DNA of 64,000 nt from JALHST01 sp038316335 (GCA_038316335.1 JBBQAM010000002.1:124001-188000); one strand, 5' to 3'; counted from the first letter of the stretch, positions 9,401-18,168 are shown. Made by a program: numbers and translations. The notes: a model not told the origin generated them from the letters alone.

Positions 9401-11972
9401 CACATCCAATAACCCTGAAAACATTGCTGGATTACCCGGAGGTAATTTCTTTGTTGAAATCATCGCATCTGCCGATCCCTATTGTACTTCTGACAGTAAC
9501 ATTGCTACCATACGAACCCCGAATGGCCCTTTAACGGTCTCGGCAATCGAAATTGGGAATGTTAGTTGTAGTGACGGTGCCGGTAGGATCGAGGCCAACG
9601 CCGTCGGAGGATGGGATTCTTCTGCCTATACCTATCAGCTTTGGAAAGATGATGGTACCGGAACCTATCTTGTTGAAGTACCATTTTCTGCCGTTTACGA
9701 TTTTATGAATTTATCAAGTGGGGATTATCGCGTAGAAGTGCGGGATGTAGAAGGTTGTTCGGCGATATTCGACATTAACTTACCTATTGTTCCCCAAATC
9801 GATGCAGGCATTCGTGAACCCCAGGGTCTTGTGTGTCCAAATGGCAATAATGCCGTACTTGAGGCTTTCGACCCAACCACAGGGGATGCGATTACCGCAA
9901 TTGCAGGTGCTACGGGAGGATATCCTGGAGCTGGGTATAACTATCGGTTGCTGTATTTGAATAGTAATGATAATACCGATATCGCCTCGGCAAGTGGGTT
10001 ACAGAACTCACCTACATTTATTGGTTCCAGTGGCGGATTCATTAGTGGTGGCTGGTATGCCATTGAGGTTTCCTCGAGTTTTGATTGTCTTTTTGTTACT
10101 ACCCCTTATTTTGTGAATCCACCGCCACCTGTACAGCCTAAATTGGTACAGACCCGGGTTCCTGGTTGTGGGGGTATGGGTGAAATGCGACTTGAAATTC
10201 AAAATCCAGATCCATTATTCGTTTATGAATATCAATTGATTGAAAATGGTGTACCTGTAGGGGTTTATACCGATATGATTGGTACATCGGCCTTATTTCC
10301 AGGAATTTCAGGAATAACCTATCAATTCGATGTACGTAAGAAAAACGCCTCGAATACCTGTTTACCGGTGCGTTCGAATGGCATTACCATGACCGATGCC
10401 ACGGGTATAACCCTGTTGCCCAATCTACCCGATGATATTTCCTGTGCCTCCGAATTGGACGGACGTATAGAATCATTTATCAATGGAGGTGTTGGCGATA
10501 ATCTGTTCTATCTTTATATCGGTGACCCTGGGGACGCCTTTGCTCCCAATCCGTCTGCGACCCTCTTTAGAGGACCTCAGGATAATGGTACTTTTGAAGG
10601 ATTGCCCGAAGGTTCGGTAGCTGGCGGAAATGCCTACTACATTGCCGTAACAAGTGGGGTGACCTGCAGTGATATCGCGGGCCCTTTTGAGATAATTCGA
10701 CCAGAACCGATCGTTTTCGATGCGGTTGCATCACCGGTAAGCTGTTCTGGGCAGGCCGACGGATCGATTACCGTAGAAGTATTAAGTGGTGGGGTGGGAC
10801 TTATTCAGTTTGCCATTGAGCCGAACTTCAATGAATTCTTTAGCGACCCACTGACGCCGGGTGTCTATGTATTTGACGATTTGGCGGCAGGCAGTTATGA
10901 AATATTGATTCAGGACGAGAATGGCTGTTTTGAGAAGGATTTGATCACGGTAACCGAACCTGCAGAAGTCACAGTGACCAATGTAAGTACTACGCCTGAA
11001 ACCTGTATTGGGTTTGAAGATGGTACTGCACAACTGACCGTTACCGGAGGGACTCCTTTCGTAGATGCCCTAACGCTCAACCCATATTATGAAACAAAAC
11101 TGATCGGTCCTGATTCTGATGGAAGCGAAGTGTTTGTAAGGAATGATAACTTGACTTTCACGAATTTAAGGGGTGGTGCCACCTATGTGGTCTTCATACA
11201 GGATGCCAGTTTGTGCGGAACCGATACGATACTGACGATTCAAATCGGTGTAGATCTTACGGCCGCACCGGTTATTCAATATGGTTGCGAAGGTATCTTC
11301 CCGACCAATACGGTGTTGGTAACGATGCAAGATGCCAGTTTGTTGCCAAAGCTGTTGTTCTCCCTCGATGTCGATGATATCAACCTGGCCGATACGCAAA
11401 CCACGTGGGGCGATTTACCGGCGGGGAACCATACGGTTTATATCTACCACGAAAACGGATGTACCAATACGACTGACTTTACCATAGATGCCTATGATCC
11501 TTTGACCTTGACAGCCATTAAGACAGGAGCGAACGAAGTGACCGCATCTGCCGAAGGGGGTTATGGTGGTTATGAATTTTTCTTCCAAGGCCAGTCATTT
11601 GGAACGGATACTGTCTTTACGACCAATGAAACCGGAACGGTAACCGTGAAGGTGGTGGATCAAATGGGATGTGAGGCTGAGGTTGCAATTCCCTTTGTCT
11701 TCGAAGGTATGCTGGATATACCGAATTTCTTTTCACCCAATGGGGATAATGAAAATGACGTATGGGCACCTTTGAATAGGGAGTTTTTCCCAAATATTAC
11801 GGTGAAAATTTATGACCGATATGGTCGGGTAGTAGCCGTTTTAGATCAAGTGTCGTTTTGGGACGGAAGGTATGACGGGAATGAGCTTCCTACTGGTGAT
11901 TACTGGTATGTCGTAAATGCAAACGATAAGAGTAAGGTGCGCTATGTTGGGCATTTTACACTCTATCGCTAG
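3441..11972 (+). CDS. Giant SprB-like surface adhesin with type IX (gliding-type) C-terminal sorting domain
   Basis: A 2843-residue secreted protein. Residues 1-27 form a signal peptide (KKPR, hydrophobic run, SAIA cleavage site). The body is a long array of degenerate immunoglobulin-like repeats of roughly 80-100 residues. Each typically carries a Cys early (as in ISCNGADDGSI or VSCSDGAGRI) and a GTY/GNY...V.D..GC strand, as in the SprB repeat family of mobile gliding adhesins. The last 87 residues (2757-2843) are the gliding-associated C-terminal domain: FFSPNGDNENDVW, KIYDRYGRVV, WDGRYDGNELPTGDYWY. That domain directs export by the type IX secretion system. It is shorter than F. johnsoniae SprB. 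No SprC/D/F-like partner gene flanks it, and it is followed by its own terminator. Confidence 0.93.
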   Translation: MLPKKPRHILYALLLTALSAICTSAIANTKVYELIAEVASVLDTGSEKSSFIPTADIPAIHESVVSSVEKDANVSSSANAFMFATIIQGADQEVGCSTNGLTVARFNLCGDSDNRILSLSGSHSSITWQVLGGGCTPNINDDCPNTTAGCYSTVGSGATFNLNAGTIPATTGAEYRVVVDGVNYYFKVKKSTITQTFVKNDYICGVPGRIQITNLSSAYEFSVNSGSGFGPWQGPIFNNLLPGTYVVKARLKNTPNTCEYPYAPITIVQQDLAIDVTFVDVQCSGDTGSITVTANNVPGPFKYTLLNSSGVPQEFTAFVATNPYTFSAVGFGTYIVQVETQQCTGDPLNGIDPPRQDLDTGGNPIVIGNGLSPLDASTEVNSSFGCSTITDVDITVNTTGGAAPYRFSVNGGPLQPSYTGTTTYTVTAPGTYDFLITDSNGCTISASSNVETLLPPDVTANGINGTCSNGGAKINFTINDAKGYNLSYRVNSGDPWDTNPQISVPAGTYNNIEVLYQQGGFQCTISLPAVTVTNVGAITGSAVKITDRTCSGGGVNGGQIDFVGPFTGGSGGGYVFSIDGLNFSGTTSYPNLVPGTYTPIIQDGGGCRLTLTPITILDVDPPSDITFAQLNISCATSTSDVQLTPTSNAAITNYSIISPVVINNGASNTFIGLSTTTSYIFQITDANNCTYTEGFTPALISSIRARVKSGGDLKVCTGASDGSGTFLIDGFANNYTYNINGGVESGAQNNAQVTIGGLGAGTYTITVTDVDSGCTDSASFDVLEAPSPLTLLGTVTPMSCSNNNLGRVVANASGGWGTNRYTLVYPGGAPTVGPKSGTSFGNLSVAGTYTLSVTDAEGCTATFNFDLTPIDAPSISIDTASSDFCYIPGPGATIAVTSTAGTAPLASHQYRINGGPLQASPLFSGIAPGNYTLEVVDGNSCKDNISVTINPQLRANISIENEIPCGGAPGQIRVVVTGGYTSGAGPKQYEVSADNGVTFAAAVPLTSNNFLYDTDIPGTYVFRITDNNTSNSGCTATSNPIILDPPVNINPAADQVFPPACGETNSGRVIITPDATSGLAPYEINFDGAGWSSNTLYSNLIEGQTYTYTVRDARGCETIPQDVTIPSPGTAPDATVTATPATCFTGSVAGDISVTAVSGGTPDFTYILQDQYGVEIQRTGPTSSTSATFSGVPVGNYMVITLDSNGCLDQDYIRVDDGDLDVVPDPVVTPICTPGGFTNTVTIVGGVGPFEIRLVTDPPSLFVPVNLPPDRHTFAGLQYGVAYTVEVNDLGTGCTHIETIDPIDGPNLDVTASSTPGYCNALRNGQITYSISNFNSGDDLFIEIYNVDTGTLMHSETQNGVTSIPYNGFYDTLPGNYQVIVTNLTDFCTDGALITINQNLPNVYILTAEPANCNADGQFTVVGGGGAGGPYEFAFGLAGFTPDYDGTATPADPTDDFGTTTTFGGPAGTYQVYVRDISGCTSFDIGTIIQQQNPPTLNTPIVQNQCDPTSTAFDITVSVPNTVDTPRFTLGGDTQFGVLNGGVYEYTFTVASPGDYPVMVEDADGCSSVGTATVYEFLSASGGFTTESTCNDADGVITILPIGGSGDFDFDLTGLDYLSNPVSISQTNNPIFTGIFPGSYQVIVTDRIVNDGLGFCSFTVNNINLDAAVPPIILTATAQDISCNGADDGSIDIVLQPGSDVDGPFDYRLVDFATRALIANNASGSFPNLVPGTYEVEVISTRNCSVLSGPLDIVDPLPFSITASAPDFACEPGANRFSSTIITINIVDPGTATGGYQYSISGFSNYQSANTFEIVDTGSPQNITVYAIDGNGCQTTFDLPTINPPTDVVPTVIELDPLNCRDDERVRIQVIGTTDFTVSTISAVAVGPVTNTPGNNYVDVYLPAAGDYLFEVQDNVGGCAYPMPKHTVIDPIEPIATISEAKPISCFGGSDGELAITVTNYTGPYTYNVYSGNDPGKTTVLATGSLDTSNNPENIAGLPGGNFFVEIIASADPYCTSDSNIATIRTPNGPLTVSAIEIGNVSCSDGAGRIEANAVGGWDSSAYTYQLWKDDGTGTYLVEVPFSAVYDFMNLSSGDYRVEVRDVEGCSAIFDINLPIVPQIDAGIREPQGLVCPNGNNAVLEAFDPTTGDAITAIAGATGGYPGAGYNYRLLYLNSNDNTDIASASGLQNSPTFIGSSGGFISGGWYAIEVSSSFDCLFVTTPYFVNPPPPVQPKLVQTRVPGCGGMGEMRLEIQNPDPLFVYEYQLIENGVPVGVYTDMIGTSALFPGISGITYQFDVRKKNASNTCLPVRSNGITMTDATGITLLPNLPDDISCASELDGRIESFINGGVGDNLFYLYIGDPGDAFAPNPSATLFRGPQDNGTFEGLPEGSVAGGNAYYIAVTSGVTCSDIAGPFEIIRPEPIVFDAVASPVSCSGQADGSITVEVLSGGVGLIQFAIEPNFNEFFSDPLTPGVYVFDDLAAGSYEILIQDENGCFEKDLITVTEPAEVTVTNVSTTPETCIGFEDGTAQLTVTGGTPFVDALTLNPYYETKLIGPDSDGSEVFVRNDNLTFTNLRGGATYVVFIQDASLCGTDTILTIQIGVDLTAAPVIQYGCEGIFPTNTVLVTMQDASLLPKLLFSLDVDDINLADTQTTWGDLPAGNHTVYIYHENGCTNTTDFTIDAYDPLTLTAIKTGANEVTASAEGGYGGYEFFFQGQSFGTDTVFTTNETGTVTVKVVDQMGCEAEVAIPFVFEGMLDIPNFFSPNGDNENDVWAPLNREFFPNITVKIYDRYGRVVAVLDQVSFWDGRYDGNELPTGDYWYVVNANDKSKVRYVGHFTLYR

Positions 11973-11993
11973 TAAAATAGCATCTTTTGTTTC

Positions 11994-12024
11994 AAAAAAA
12001 GGCATCTATCGGATGCCTTTTTTT
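11994..12024 (+). terminator. Rho-independent terminator of the giant adhesin gene
   Basis: A perfect inverted repeat of 13 bases per arm: seven A plus GGCATC, a five-base loop, then GATGCC plus seven T. It sits 21 bases after the adhesin stop codon. The flanking A and T runs mean it could work in either direction, but no minus-strand gene reaches it. Confidence 0.9.
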
Positions 12025-12178
12025 ATTCCTATTTGCTTCATAGTGCCCTTTTTTAAACCTATCGGGCTATAGAATTTTTTAGTCAACCACTTTTCCCTAT
12101 ATTCATCACAATGAATTTTTAATAGTGAAAAGTACGCGCCTAGTGACTAAAATTTACGAAAAACACTTTTTCAATGCG

Positions 12179-12898
12179 ATGATAACCATCAAAAATTTAA
12201 GTTGGTTACTTTTAATTCTATTGGTTTTTCAGGGTTGCAGCGCCCAATCAAATTTGATAGATGGCGAGCAGGAGACCATCATCAAAGAGAAATTGAACTA
12301 TTATCTGTATTATCCGGCGGAGTACGAGGCTGATAGTGACATAAAATTCCCCCTATTGTTGTTTCTTCATGGCGGTGGGGAATCGGGCGACAGTCTGGGT
12401 ACCATAAAACGCATTGGTCCCCCTAAATTGATTGCCAATGGAAAGAATTTTCCTTTTTTAGTGTTGGCGCCACAAAACCCATATAAAAATAAATGGTGGA
12501 ATACAAGGGCTATCGTGCAATTACTTGATACGATCGTTGCTCATAACAATGTAGATAAAAATCGAATTTATTTAACAGGATTGAGCAGGGGAGGCGGAGC
12601 GGCTTGGGAACTTGCAGTGCAATACCCGGATAAATTTGCTGCCATGGCCGTTGTCTGCGGGATGACCCCGGTACCCTATGCATCTTGGATAAACAAGAAA
12701 ATGGCGATATGGGTGTTTCATGGCGAAGAGGATCAATCGATTCCCATATCTGAGTCAGAAAACATGGTTGCCCGCTTAAAGGAGATGGGCTACAATGTTC
12801 AGTTCACCCGATACCCGCACGTTGGCCATGATGCATGGGTAAAAGCCTATAGTACTAATGCGCTCTATGAATGGTTTATGAAACAGGAACTCAAATAA
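12179..12898 (+). CDS. Alpha/beta-hydrolase lipoprotein (carboxylesterase / phospholipase-esterase type)
   Basis: A 239-residue protein. The frame stays open upstream to a GTG at 12125, but the ATG at 12179 places a standard lipoprotein signal at the N terminus (hydrophobic run, then FQGC, Cys20), so that start is preferred. The hydrolase fold shows an oxyanion HGGG at 64-67, nucleophile Ser136 in GLSRGG, probable acid Asp185 in HGEEDQ, and His217 in HVGHDAW. This matches the esterase branch that includes feruloyl- and acetyl-esterase-like enzymes in polysaccharide loci. It lies 78 bases before a sulfatase on the same strand, so de-esterification of a sulfated glycan at the cell surface is a plausible but unproven role. 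Confidence 0.85.
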   Translation: MITIKNLSWLLLILLVFQGCSAQSNLIDGEQETIIKEKLNYYLYYPAEYEADSDIKFPLLLFLHGGGESGDSLGTIKRIGPPKLIANGKNFPFLVLAPQNPYKNKWWNTRAIVQLLDTIVAHNNVDKNRIYLTGLSRGGGAAWELAVQYPDKFAAMAVVCGMTPVPYASWINKKMAIWVFHGEEDQSIPISESENMVARLKEMGYNVQFTRYPHVGHDAWVKAYSTNALYEWFMKQELK

Positions 12899-12976
12899 TA
12901 TACTTTTAAAATAGTGGATTGAATGCCAAATTCGATTTGGCCAATGATCCAGCCATATTTAATAAACAATGAATAT

Positions 12977-14455
12977 ATGAAAAAAATCATTTTTCCGATC
13001 ATGTACCTCATTTTTCTAGGGAGTAGTTATGCAGGTACCTTAAGCGAACCAAAACAAAAGAAAAAACCTCGGAATGTAATTTTTATTCTTACCGATGACC
13101 ACAGGTATGACTATATGGGATTTACCGGAAAAGTACCTTGGTTGGAAACTCCCAATATGGATGCCCTCGCCCAAGAAGGTGCCTATTTACCGAACGCCTT
13201 CGTTACGACCTCACTATGTTCACCAAGTAGGGCCTCGATTTTAACCGGTCAATTTTCACATTCGCATACGATTGTCGATAATCAGGCGCCGGATCCTGGA
13301 AATCTTACCTATTTCCCGCAGTATTTGCAAAAGGCAGGATACCAAACGAGTTTTTTTGGGAAATGGCATATGGGTGACCACGGGGATGAGCCCCAACCAG
13401 GCTTTAGTCATTGGGAAAGTTTTCCGGGACAAGGGGTTTATTATAACCCCACCCTGAATATTAATGGGAAACGAATTGCTTATACCGACTCGACCTATAT
13501 TACGGATCTTTTAACCGAACATGCCGTTAAATGGCTTGATGAGCGGGATAAAAAGAAACCCTTTTTCCTATATCTATCGCATAAGGCCGTGCATGCGGGC
13601 TTTCAACCAGCAAAACGGCATAAGGGAAAATATAAGGGTAAAAAAATTAAATTACCAGCCACCTATGGGCAAACCCTTACTGGGGAGTACCGGAATTTAA
13701 AATGGCCACAATGGGTCGCCGACCAACGGGTCAGTTGGCACGGAGTTGATTATATGTATCATGATTTTTTAGATATTCATAGCATGGTTGTCGATTATTG
13801 CGAAACCCTTTTGGGGGTCGATGAAAGTGTCGGTACGATTATGGAATATTTAAAAAAGAATGGATTGGACGAATCAACACTTGTTATCTATATGGGTGAT
13901 AATGGCTTCAGTTGGGGGGAACATGGGTTAATCGATAAACGCCATTTTTACGAAGAATCGGTGAAGGTGCCATTATTGGTGCGATGTCCGGAATTGTTTG
14001 AGGGAGGGAAGACACCCAAGGCAATGGTGCAAAACATTGATATCGCGCCTACAATCCTGGCTGAGGCGGGCATCGATAAGCCTGATACTATGCCTGGCAC
14101 CTCCTTTATTCCTATCTTGACCGGGGAAGCCGGAGCCGCCACGAGGAAGGAAATATTCTACGAATATTTTTGGGAATACGATTTTCCGATGACGCCTACC
14201 GTTTTTGGGATGCGTACCGATAAATATAAATATATACGCTATCAGGGCATCTGGGATCGCAACGAATTATATGACCTGGAAAATGACCCCGAAGAAATGT
14301 ATAATTTGATTTCCGATCCTGACAAACAGGAAATCGCTAAATCAATGGCATCGTCAATTTACGATTGGCTTGAAAATTCGAAGGGAATGAATATTCCTCT
14401 AAAACGAACGGTCAAATATCGCTTTGGGGATTATAAACATGCCAATGAGTACTAA
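12977..14455 (+). CDS. Type I (formylglycine-dependent) sulfatase
   Basis: A secreted sulfatase of 492 residues, starting at the ATG at 12977. The frame is open to 12923, but only the later start gives a clean signal peptide (MKKIIF.., cut near SYAG). The active-site signature is CSPSR with Cys81, the residue converted to formylglycine by a maturase. Calcium-binding Asp40/Asp41 are in ILTDDH. Also visible are FFGKWHMGDH, VIYMGDNGFSWGEHG and the C-terminal DLENDPEEMYNL. The family hydrolyses sulfate esters, often on marine polysaccharides or glycosaminoglycan-like sugars. The nearby esterase and SusCD pair support glycan use. The exact substrate cannot be assigned. Its end is only 19 bases from a convergent gene. 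Confidence 0.93.
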   Translation: MKKIIFPIMYLIFLGSSYAGTLSEPKQKKKPRNVIFILTDDHRYDYMGFTGKVPWLETPNMDALAQEGAYLPNAFVTTSLCSPSRASILTGQFSHSHTIVDNQAPDPGNLTYFPQYLQKAGYQTSFFGKWHMGDHGDEPQPGFSHWESFPGQGVYYNPTLNINGKRIAYTDSTYITDLLTEHAVKWLDERDKKKPFFLYLSHKAVHAGFQPAKRHKGKYKGKKIKLPATYGQTLTGEYRNLKWPQWVADQRVSWHGVDYMYHDFLDIHSMVVDYCETLLGVDESVGTIMEYLKKNGLDESTLVIYMGDNGFSWGEHGLIDKRHFYEESVKVPLLVRCPELFEGGKTPKAMVQNIDIAPTILAEAGIDKPDTMPGTSFIPILTGEAGAATRKEIFYEYFWEYDFPMTPTVFGMRTDKYKYIRYQGIWDRNELYDLENDPEEMYNLISDPDKQEIAKSMASSIYDWLENSKGMNIPLKRTVKYRFGDYKHANEY

Positions 14456-14474
14456 ATTTTTGAGAACCAATATT

Positions 14475-17400
14475 TTAGAACTTGAGGGTACGGGTCTCTT
14501 TTCCAAAGCCGTCCAGAAACCTTAGCTTTTTCATAGCACTTGTAATCATGATGGTACGACTTGATTGGGATTGAAAGGTACTTCCCCAATAAAATTCGCA
14601 AGTTCGTTGTACGTTGCCACTATAGCTGATTTCGACCTTAACCTCATTCGCGTGTAATCGAATCAATTGATTGGCTGCCATGGAAGGTTGGTCAAAGACT
14701 TTGATCGAATCATTGTTTTGGGTGGCTATGACCAGTAATTTTTTATTGGCATCGTTCAAGGTAGCCAAACTCTTGCCATCCCCAGGGACAAAGAAATGAC
14801 TGTCTTCGAGGGAAAGGGCCTCAAAGTTGCCCTGCCCGATATTCCTGAGCGCCAAACCTACCAGGGCATCCGCCCTTCCTTGTTGCACTTCCATCCCAAA
14901 GTCGTTCCCCACCAATAATAGATCAATTAGGTTATCATTGTCCAAATCTTTTGGAAGTATGCCAAAAATAGGCGCCAATTGTGCTTCAAAGGGAAGGGGA
15001 TGTATCTTGAATTTTCCGTTGCCCAAATTCTCTACCCAAGAAGATTTTGAGTCATTAAGGGTGAACTTAAGGGCGTCATCCAAGAGCCCATCGGAAAACA
15101 TCTCAGGTAGGGTCGATTCTCCGAATGCGCCAAAGGAATTGAATTTCTTACGAATCCCGACGTATTGTTTCGTCACATCCTGCCATGGGTGATACAGATA
15201 TTCTTTTTTGACACCAATACTGTCGCGCAGGTAATACGAAATCAAGGGGTCCATAGTCCCGTTTTGGTCCAAATCCTTGGCATAGAGCCGAACAGGTTCC
15301 TTAATACTACCTTTAAAATAGGTATTTTCCCCTAAATTTCCTGCGATATAATCCATATCGCCATCGTTGTCGATATCGGCTGCGGCCAAACTGTTCCACC
15401 ACCCAAGATGGTCTTCCAAGCCCGAATTTTCGGTGATATCGATAAAGCTCCCATGGGCATTCTCGAAGATTCTCAAGGGCATCCATTCCCCTGCCAAGAT
15501 GAGATCTGGCCAGTTATCCCCGTTAAAATCGGTCCAGATCGCATCGCTGATCATTCCAGGATAGAGCAACGCCGATGACATCTCGGAAGTGACATCCGTA
15601 AACTTAATTTTGGTAGCCGTACTCTCATTCCGAAGCAGGTAGGAGCGATCCGGTTTGGGATAGGCGAAGGGTAGGACACGACTTCCTACGAAAAGATCTA
15701 GATCCCCGTCCTGGTCAAAATCAGCCGCCTTTACGGCGGATGAATTCGTCATCATTTCTGGAAGCCCCTCTTTACTTTCGGTGAAGACTCCATTTCCATT
15801 GTTGATCATTAAGACATCCTTATAGTATTCATGACCGGAAGGGTACTGTGCACATCCGCGGGCAATGTATAAATCCAAATCCCCATCATTATCGGCATCA
15901 AAGAGCAGCGTCCCGGCATCTTCTTCTTCGAGTTTGGGATTGTGTTTATAGGCTACTTCCGAACTTTTAAAATTTCCATCCTTTTGTTGTATAAACCATT
16001 TTTCCTTAAAATTTCGACTTCCGGCTACGAACATATCGTCCAGATCATCATTATTGACATCGCCAATGGCAATGGAAGGGCCATATTGTGAAAATTTATG
16101 GGGAATCGTACTTTGAAAATTAAAATCAATGAAATCCCGGTCTTCTATTAGTTTGTCTAGGTTATAATTTTGGGAAACCTCATGAAATAGTGAACGGTCG
16201 GTCGTACCTCTTGGAATCGTTGGTAGGATCTTGTTTGGGTTATAGGTAATCTGATAAAGGGTGTCAATCGGAATTCCCGTTACTTTTTCAAAAGCACCTC
16301 CTGGCCATGTTATCAACACACTATCGATCTTACTAATTTGGCCTAAGCCAAAATGTATGATTTCCTCTGGTTGGGAAAGATACCCCCTACCGGAGAGCAA
16401 CGATTTTTTTTGCTCCAAACCAGCTGCAAATAGGGTCGCCGTGGCCCCAATAGCGTCCGGATTTTCTTGCGCCCCTTTTAACTTCAATCGTATGAAGTGC
16501 TCATTCGGAAGTAATTGATCACTGTTGTTTTCAAGCAGGAGAACGGGATCGTTGATATTATTAATGACCAGATCAAGATCGCCATCCTTGTCAAGATCTC
16601 CATAGGCCGCACCATTCGAAAACGTACCAAAGTTCAGGCCCCAGGCATCGGTAACATCCTCAAAATGATCGCCCTGCATGTTTTTGAACATAAAATTGGG
16701 GATTTTGATTTCGGGAATGGCTGCGATCAACCGTTCTTTACTGACCAAACGGCTGGCGGTATTTCTAAAGTCCCCAAAATCGCGGTCGGTTACATCCTTG
16801 GGAAAGCCGTTGGTGACAAAAAGATCTTGCCAACCATCATTGTCATAATCGGCAAAAAGAGGCGCCCAACTCCAATCGGTTTCCTGGATATTCGCATACA
16901 TCCCCATTTCACCGAAAATCGGCAATTGGGATGCCGGTTTCGTACCGAGGTTGCGTTGCAGCATGTTGCGGGCATACTGATATTCGTACTCGAATTTTCG
17001 GGTAAAGATTTCCTTTTGGTAACTACTGGCTCCCTGGAATAATTTTTTGCGTTTGTTGTAATAGGGTTGCATCTCGGTGGTAAATAGGTCCATGTTCCCA
17101 TTATTATCCACATCCGCGATGTCACTCCCCATCGAGGAGAGACTAAAATGCTTGAATATTTCGCCTGCCCGGTTTGTGAAGGTGCCATCTTGGTTGTTTA
17201 TATAAATAAGATCATTGCTTAAAAAATCATTCGCCACGTATATATCCATCCAGCCATCGTTATTGAAGTCGTTGATCAAGGTACTATGGCTATACCCATG
17301 ATAGCGAATTCCTGCTTGGTCAGAAACATCGATGAACCGTTGATGATTCAAACTATCGCTCCAGGTATTTTCATATAATTTATCCCGGCTTAAGGAAGTA

Positions 17401-18056
17401 CCGTCGTCTTCCAACGGACTGAACTGACTGGGATTTATGCCCTCGATACGATTCACCCCGATAAATAGGTCCAAGTCGCCATCATTGTCATAATCGAAGA
17501 ATTGGGCGTGGGAGGAATAGGTTGTATCATCAACACCGTATACCTTCGCCATTTCCTTAAAAGTAGGGATGCCGTCTGCCGTATTTCCTTGGTTGATGTA
17601 CAATAAATTGGCCCGTTGTTCCTGATTTTTACGAAAGGTGTTGCACACATAGATGTCCAAACGGCCATCAAGATTGATATCAATCAGTGTGACACCGGAG
17701 GACCAATTTAAGGTGTCGCGTTTGCCAATATGGGCCATTTGCGAGACATCTTTAAACTTTAATTTCCCTTTGTTGAGAAAGAGTTTATTGTCGACCTGAT
17801 TTCCGGCTAAAAATACGTCGTCGAAGCCATCCCCATTTACATCGCCTAAGGCTACCCCGGCACCATTATATACAAATTCATTGTCAAGAATATTGATGGA
17901 ATCGTTTTCCGTAAGTTGGTTGCTGAAATTCAACCCGGAGGAAGCGGCATCGATCTTGGTAAAAAGTTTCGTGGGGAGCTCGTTCTTTTCGCAGGAGCAA
18001 AGGATTAAAACCATGCAGGTCATTGCGAATTCAAGAACTTTTTTTCTAAATACCAT
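14475..18056 (-). CDS. VCBS/FG-GAP repeat lipoprotein with ASPIC/UnbV domain (CRTAC1-like)
   Basis: A 1193-residue lipoprotein with signal and lipobox ending LCSC (about residue 22). About fourteen calcium-binding-type blades follow the pattern D.(N/D).DG..D(L/I/M)(F/Y)(V/I), for example DVNGDGFDDVF, DYDNDGDLDLF and DLDNDNLIDLL. They are arranged as two propeller regions. Between them, at roughly residues 540-610, is an ASPIC/UnbV segment with HFGLGQ and ITWPGG. Proteins of this kind are frequent in Bacteroidota next to SusC/SusD pairs. Their biochemical role is not established; surface binding of glycan or protein is the usual guess. It lies downstream of susD on the same strand, beyond a terminator-like hairpin. 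Confidence 0.9.
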   Translation of the reverse strand: MVFRKKVLEFAMTCMVLILCSCEKNELPTKLFTKIDAASSGLNFSNQLTENDSINILDNEFVYNGAGVALGDVNGDGFDDVFLAGNQVDNKLFLNKGKLKFKDVSQMAHIGKRDTLNWSSGVTLIDINLDGRLDIYVCNTFRKNQEQRANLLYINQGNTADGIPTFKEMAKVYGVDDTTYSSHAQFFDYDNDGDLDLFIGVNRIEGINPSQFSPLEDDGTSLSRDKLYENTWSDSLNHQRFIDVSDQAGIRYHGYSHSTLINDFNNDGWMDIYVANDFLSNDLIYINNQDGTFTNRAGEIFKHFSLSSMGSDIADVDNNGNMDLFTTEMQPYYNKRKKLFQGASSYQKEIFTRKFEYEYQYARNMLQRNLGTKPASQLPIFGEMGMYANIQETDWSWAPLFADYDNDGWQDLFVTNGFPKDVTDRDFGDFRNTASRLVSKERLIAAIPEIKIPNFMFKNMQGDHFEDVTDAWGLNFGTFSNGAAYGDLDKDGDLDLVINNINDPVLLLENNSDQLLPNEHFIRLKLKGAQENPDAIGATATLFAAGLEQKKSLLSGRGYLSQPEEIIHFGLGQISKIDSVLITWPGGAFEKVTGIPIDTLYQITYNPNKILPTIPRGTTDRSLFHEVSQNYNLDKLIEDRDFIDFNFQSTIPHKFSQYGPSIAIGDVNNDDLDDMFVAGSRNFKEKWFIQQKDGNFKSSEVAYKHNPKLEEEDAGTLLFDADNDGDLDLYIARGCAQYPSGHEYYKDVLMINNGNGVFTESKEGLPEMMTNSSAVKAADFDQDGDLDLFVGSRVLPFAYPKPDRSYLLRNESTATKIKFTDVTSEMSSALLYPGMISDAIWTDFNGDNWPDLILAGEWMPLRIFENAHGSFIDITENSGLEDHLGWWNSLAAADIDNDGDMDYIAGNLGENTYFKGSIKEPVRLYAKDLDQNGTMDPLISYYLRDSIGVKKEYLYHPWQDVTKQYVGIRKKFNSFGAFGESTLPEMFSDGLLDDALKFTLNDSKSSWVENLGNGKFKIHPLPFEAQLAPIFGILPKDLDNDNLIDLLLVGNDFGMEVQQGRADALVGLALRNIGQGNFEALSLEDSHFFVPGDGKSLATLNDANKKLLVIATQNNDSIKVFDQPSMAANQLIRLHANEVKVEISYSGNVQRTCEFYWGSTFQSQSSRTIMITSAMKKLRFLDGFGKETRTLKF

Positions 18057-18113
18057 TTCTTAGTGTGTCGAATTGATTGAGAATACAAAGATGGGGAAGT
18101 GTGCGAAAGAAAC

Positions 18114-18150
18114 AAAAAAAAACCCTGACGTTTCTGCCAGGGTTTTTTTG
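18114..18150 (-). terminator. Rho-independent terminator after susD
   Basis: On the minus strand an A run, CCCTG, a ten-base loop, CAGGG and a run of about eight T (core CCCTG 18123-18127 with CAGGG 18138-18142, extended by A/T pairs). It lies about 20 bases past the susD stop and upstream of the repeat-lipoprotein gene. It should end most susCD transcripts or reduce read-through into that gene. Confidence 0.8.
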
Positions 18151-18168
18151 ATTTATTTCTATTACTTG

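Noticed and set aside
12125..12178. GTG-initiated 18-residue extension of the esterase
   Set aside because: It would place a polar stretch before the lipoprotein signal; the ATG at 12179 gives a standard lipobox.
16515..17042. 175-codon frame antisense to the VCBS-repeat gene
   Set aside because: Produced by repetitive Asp/Gly codons read on the other strand.
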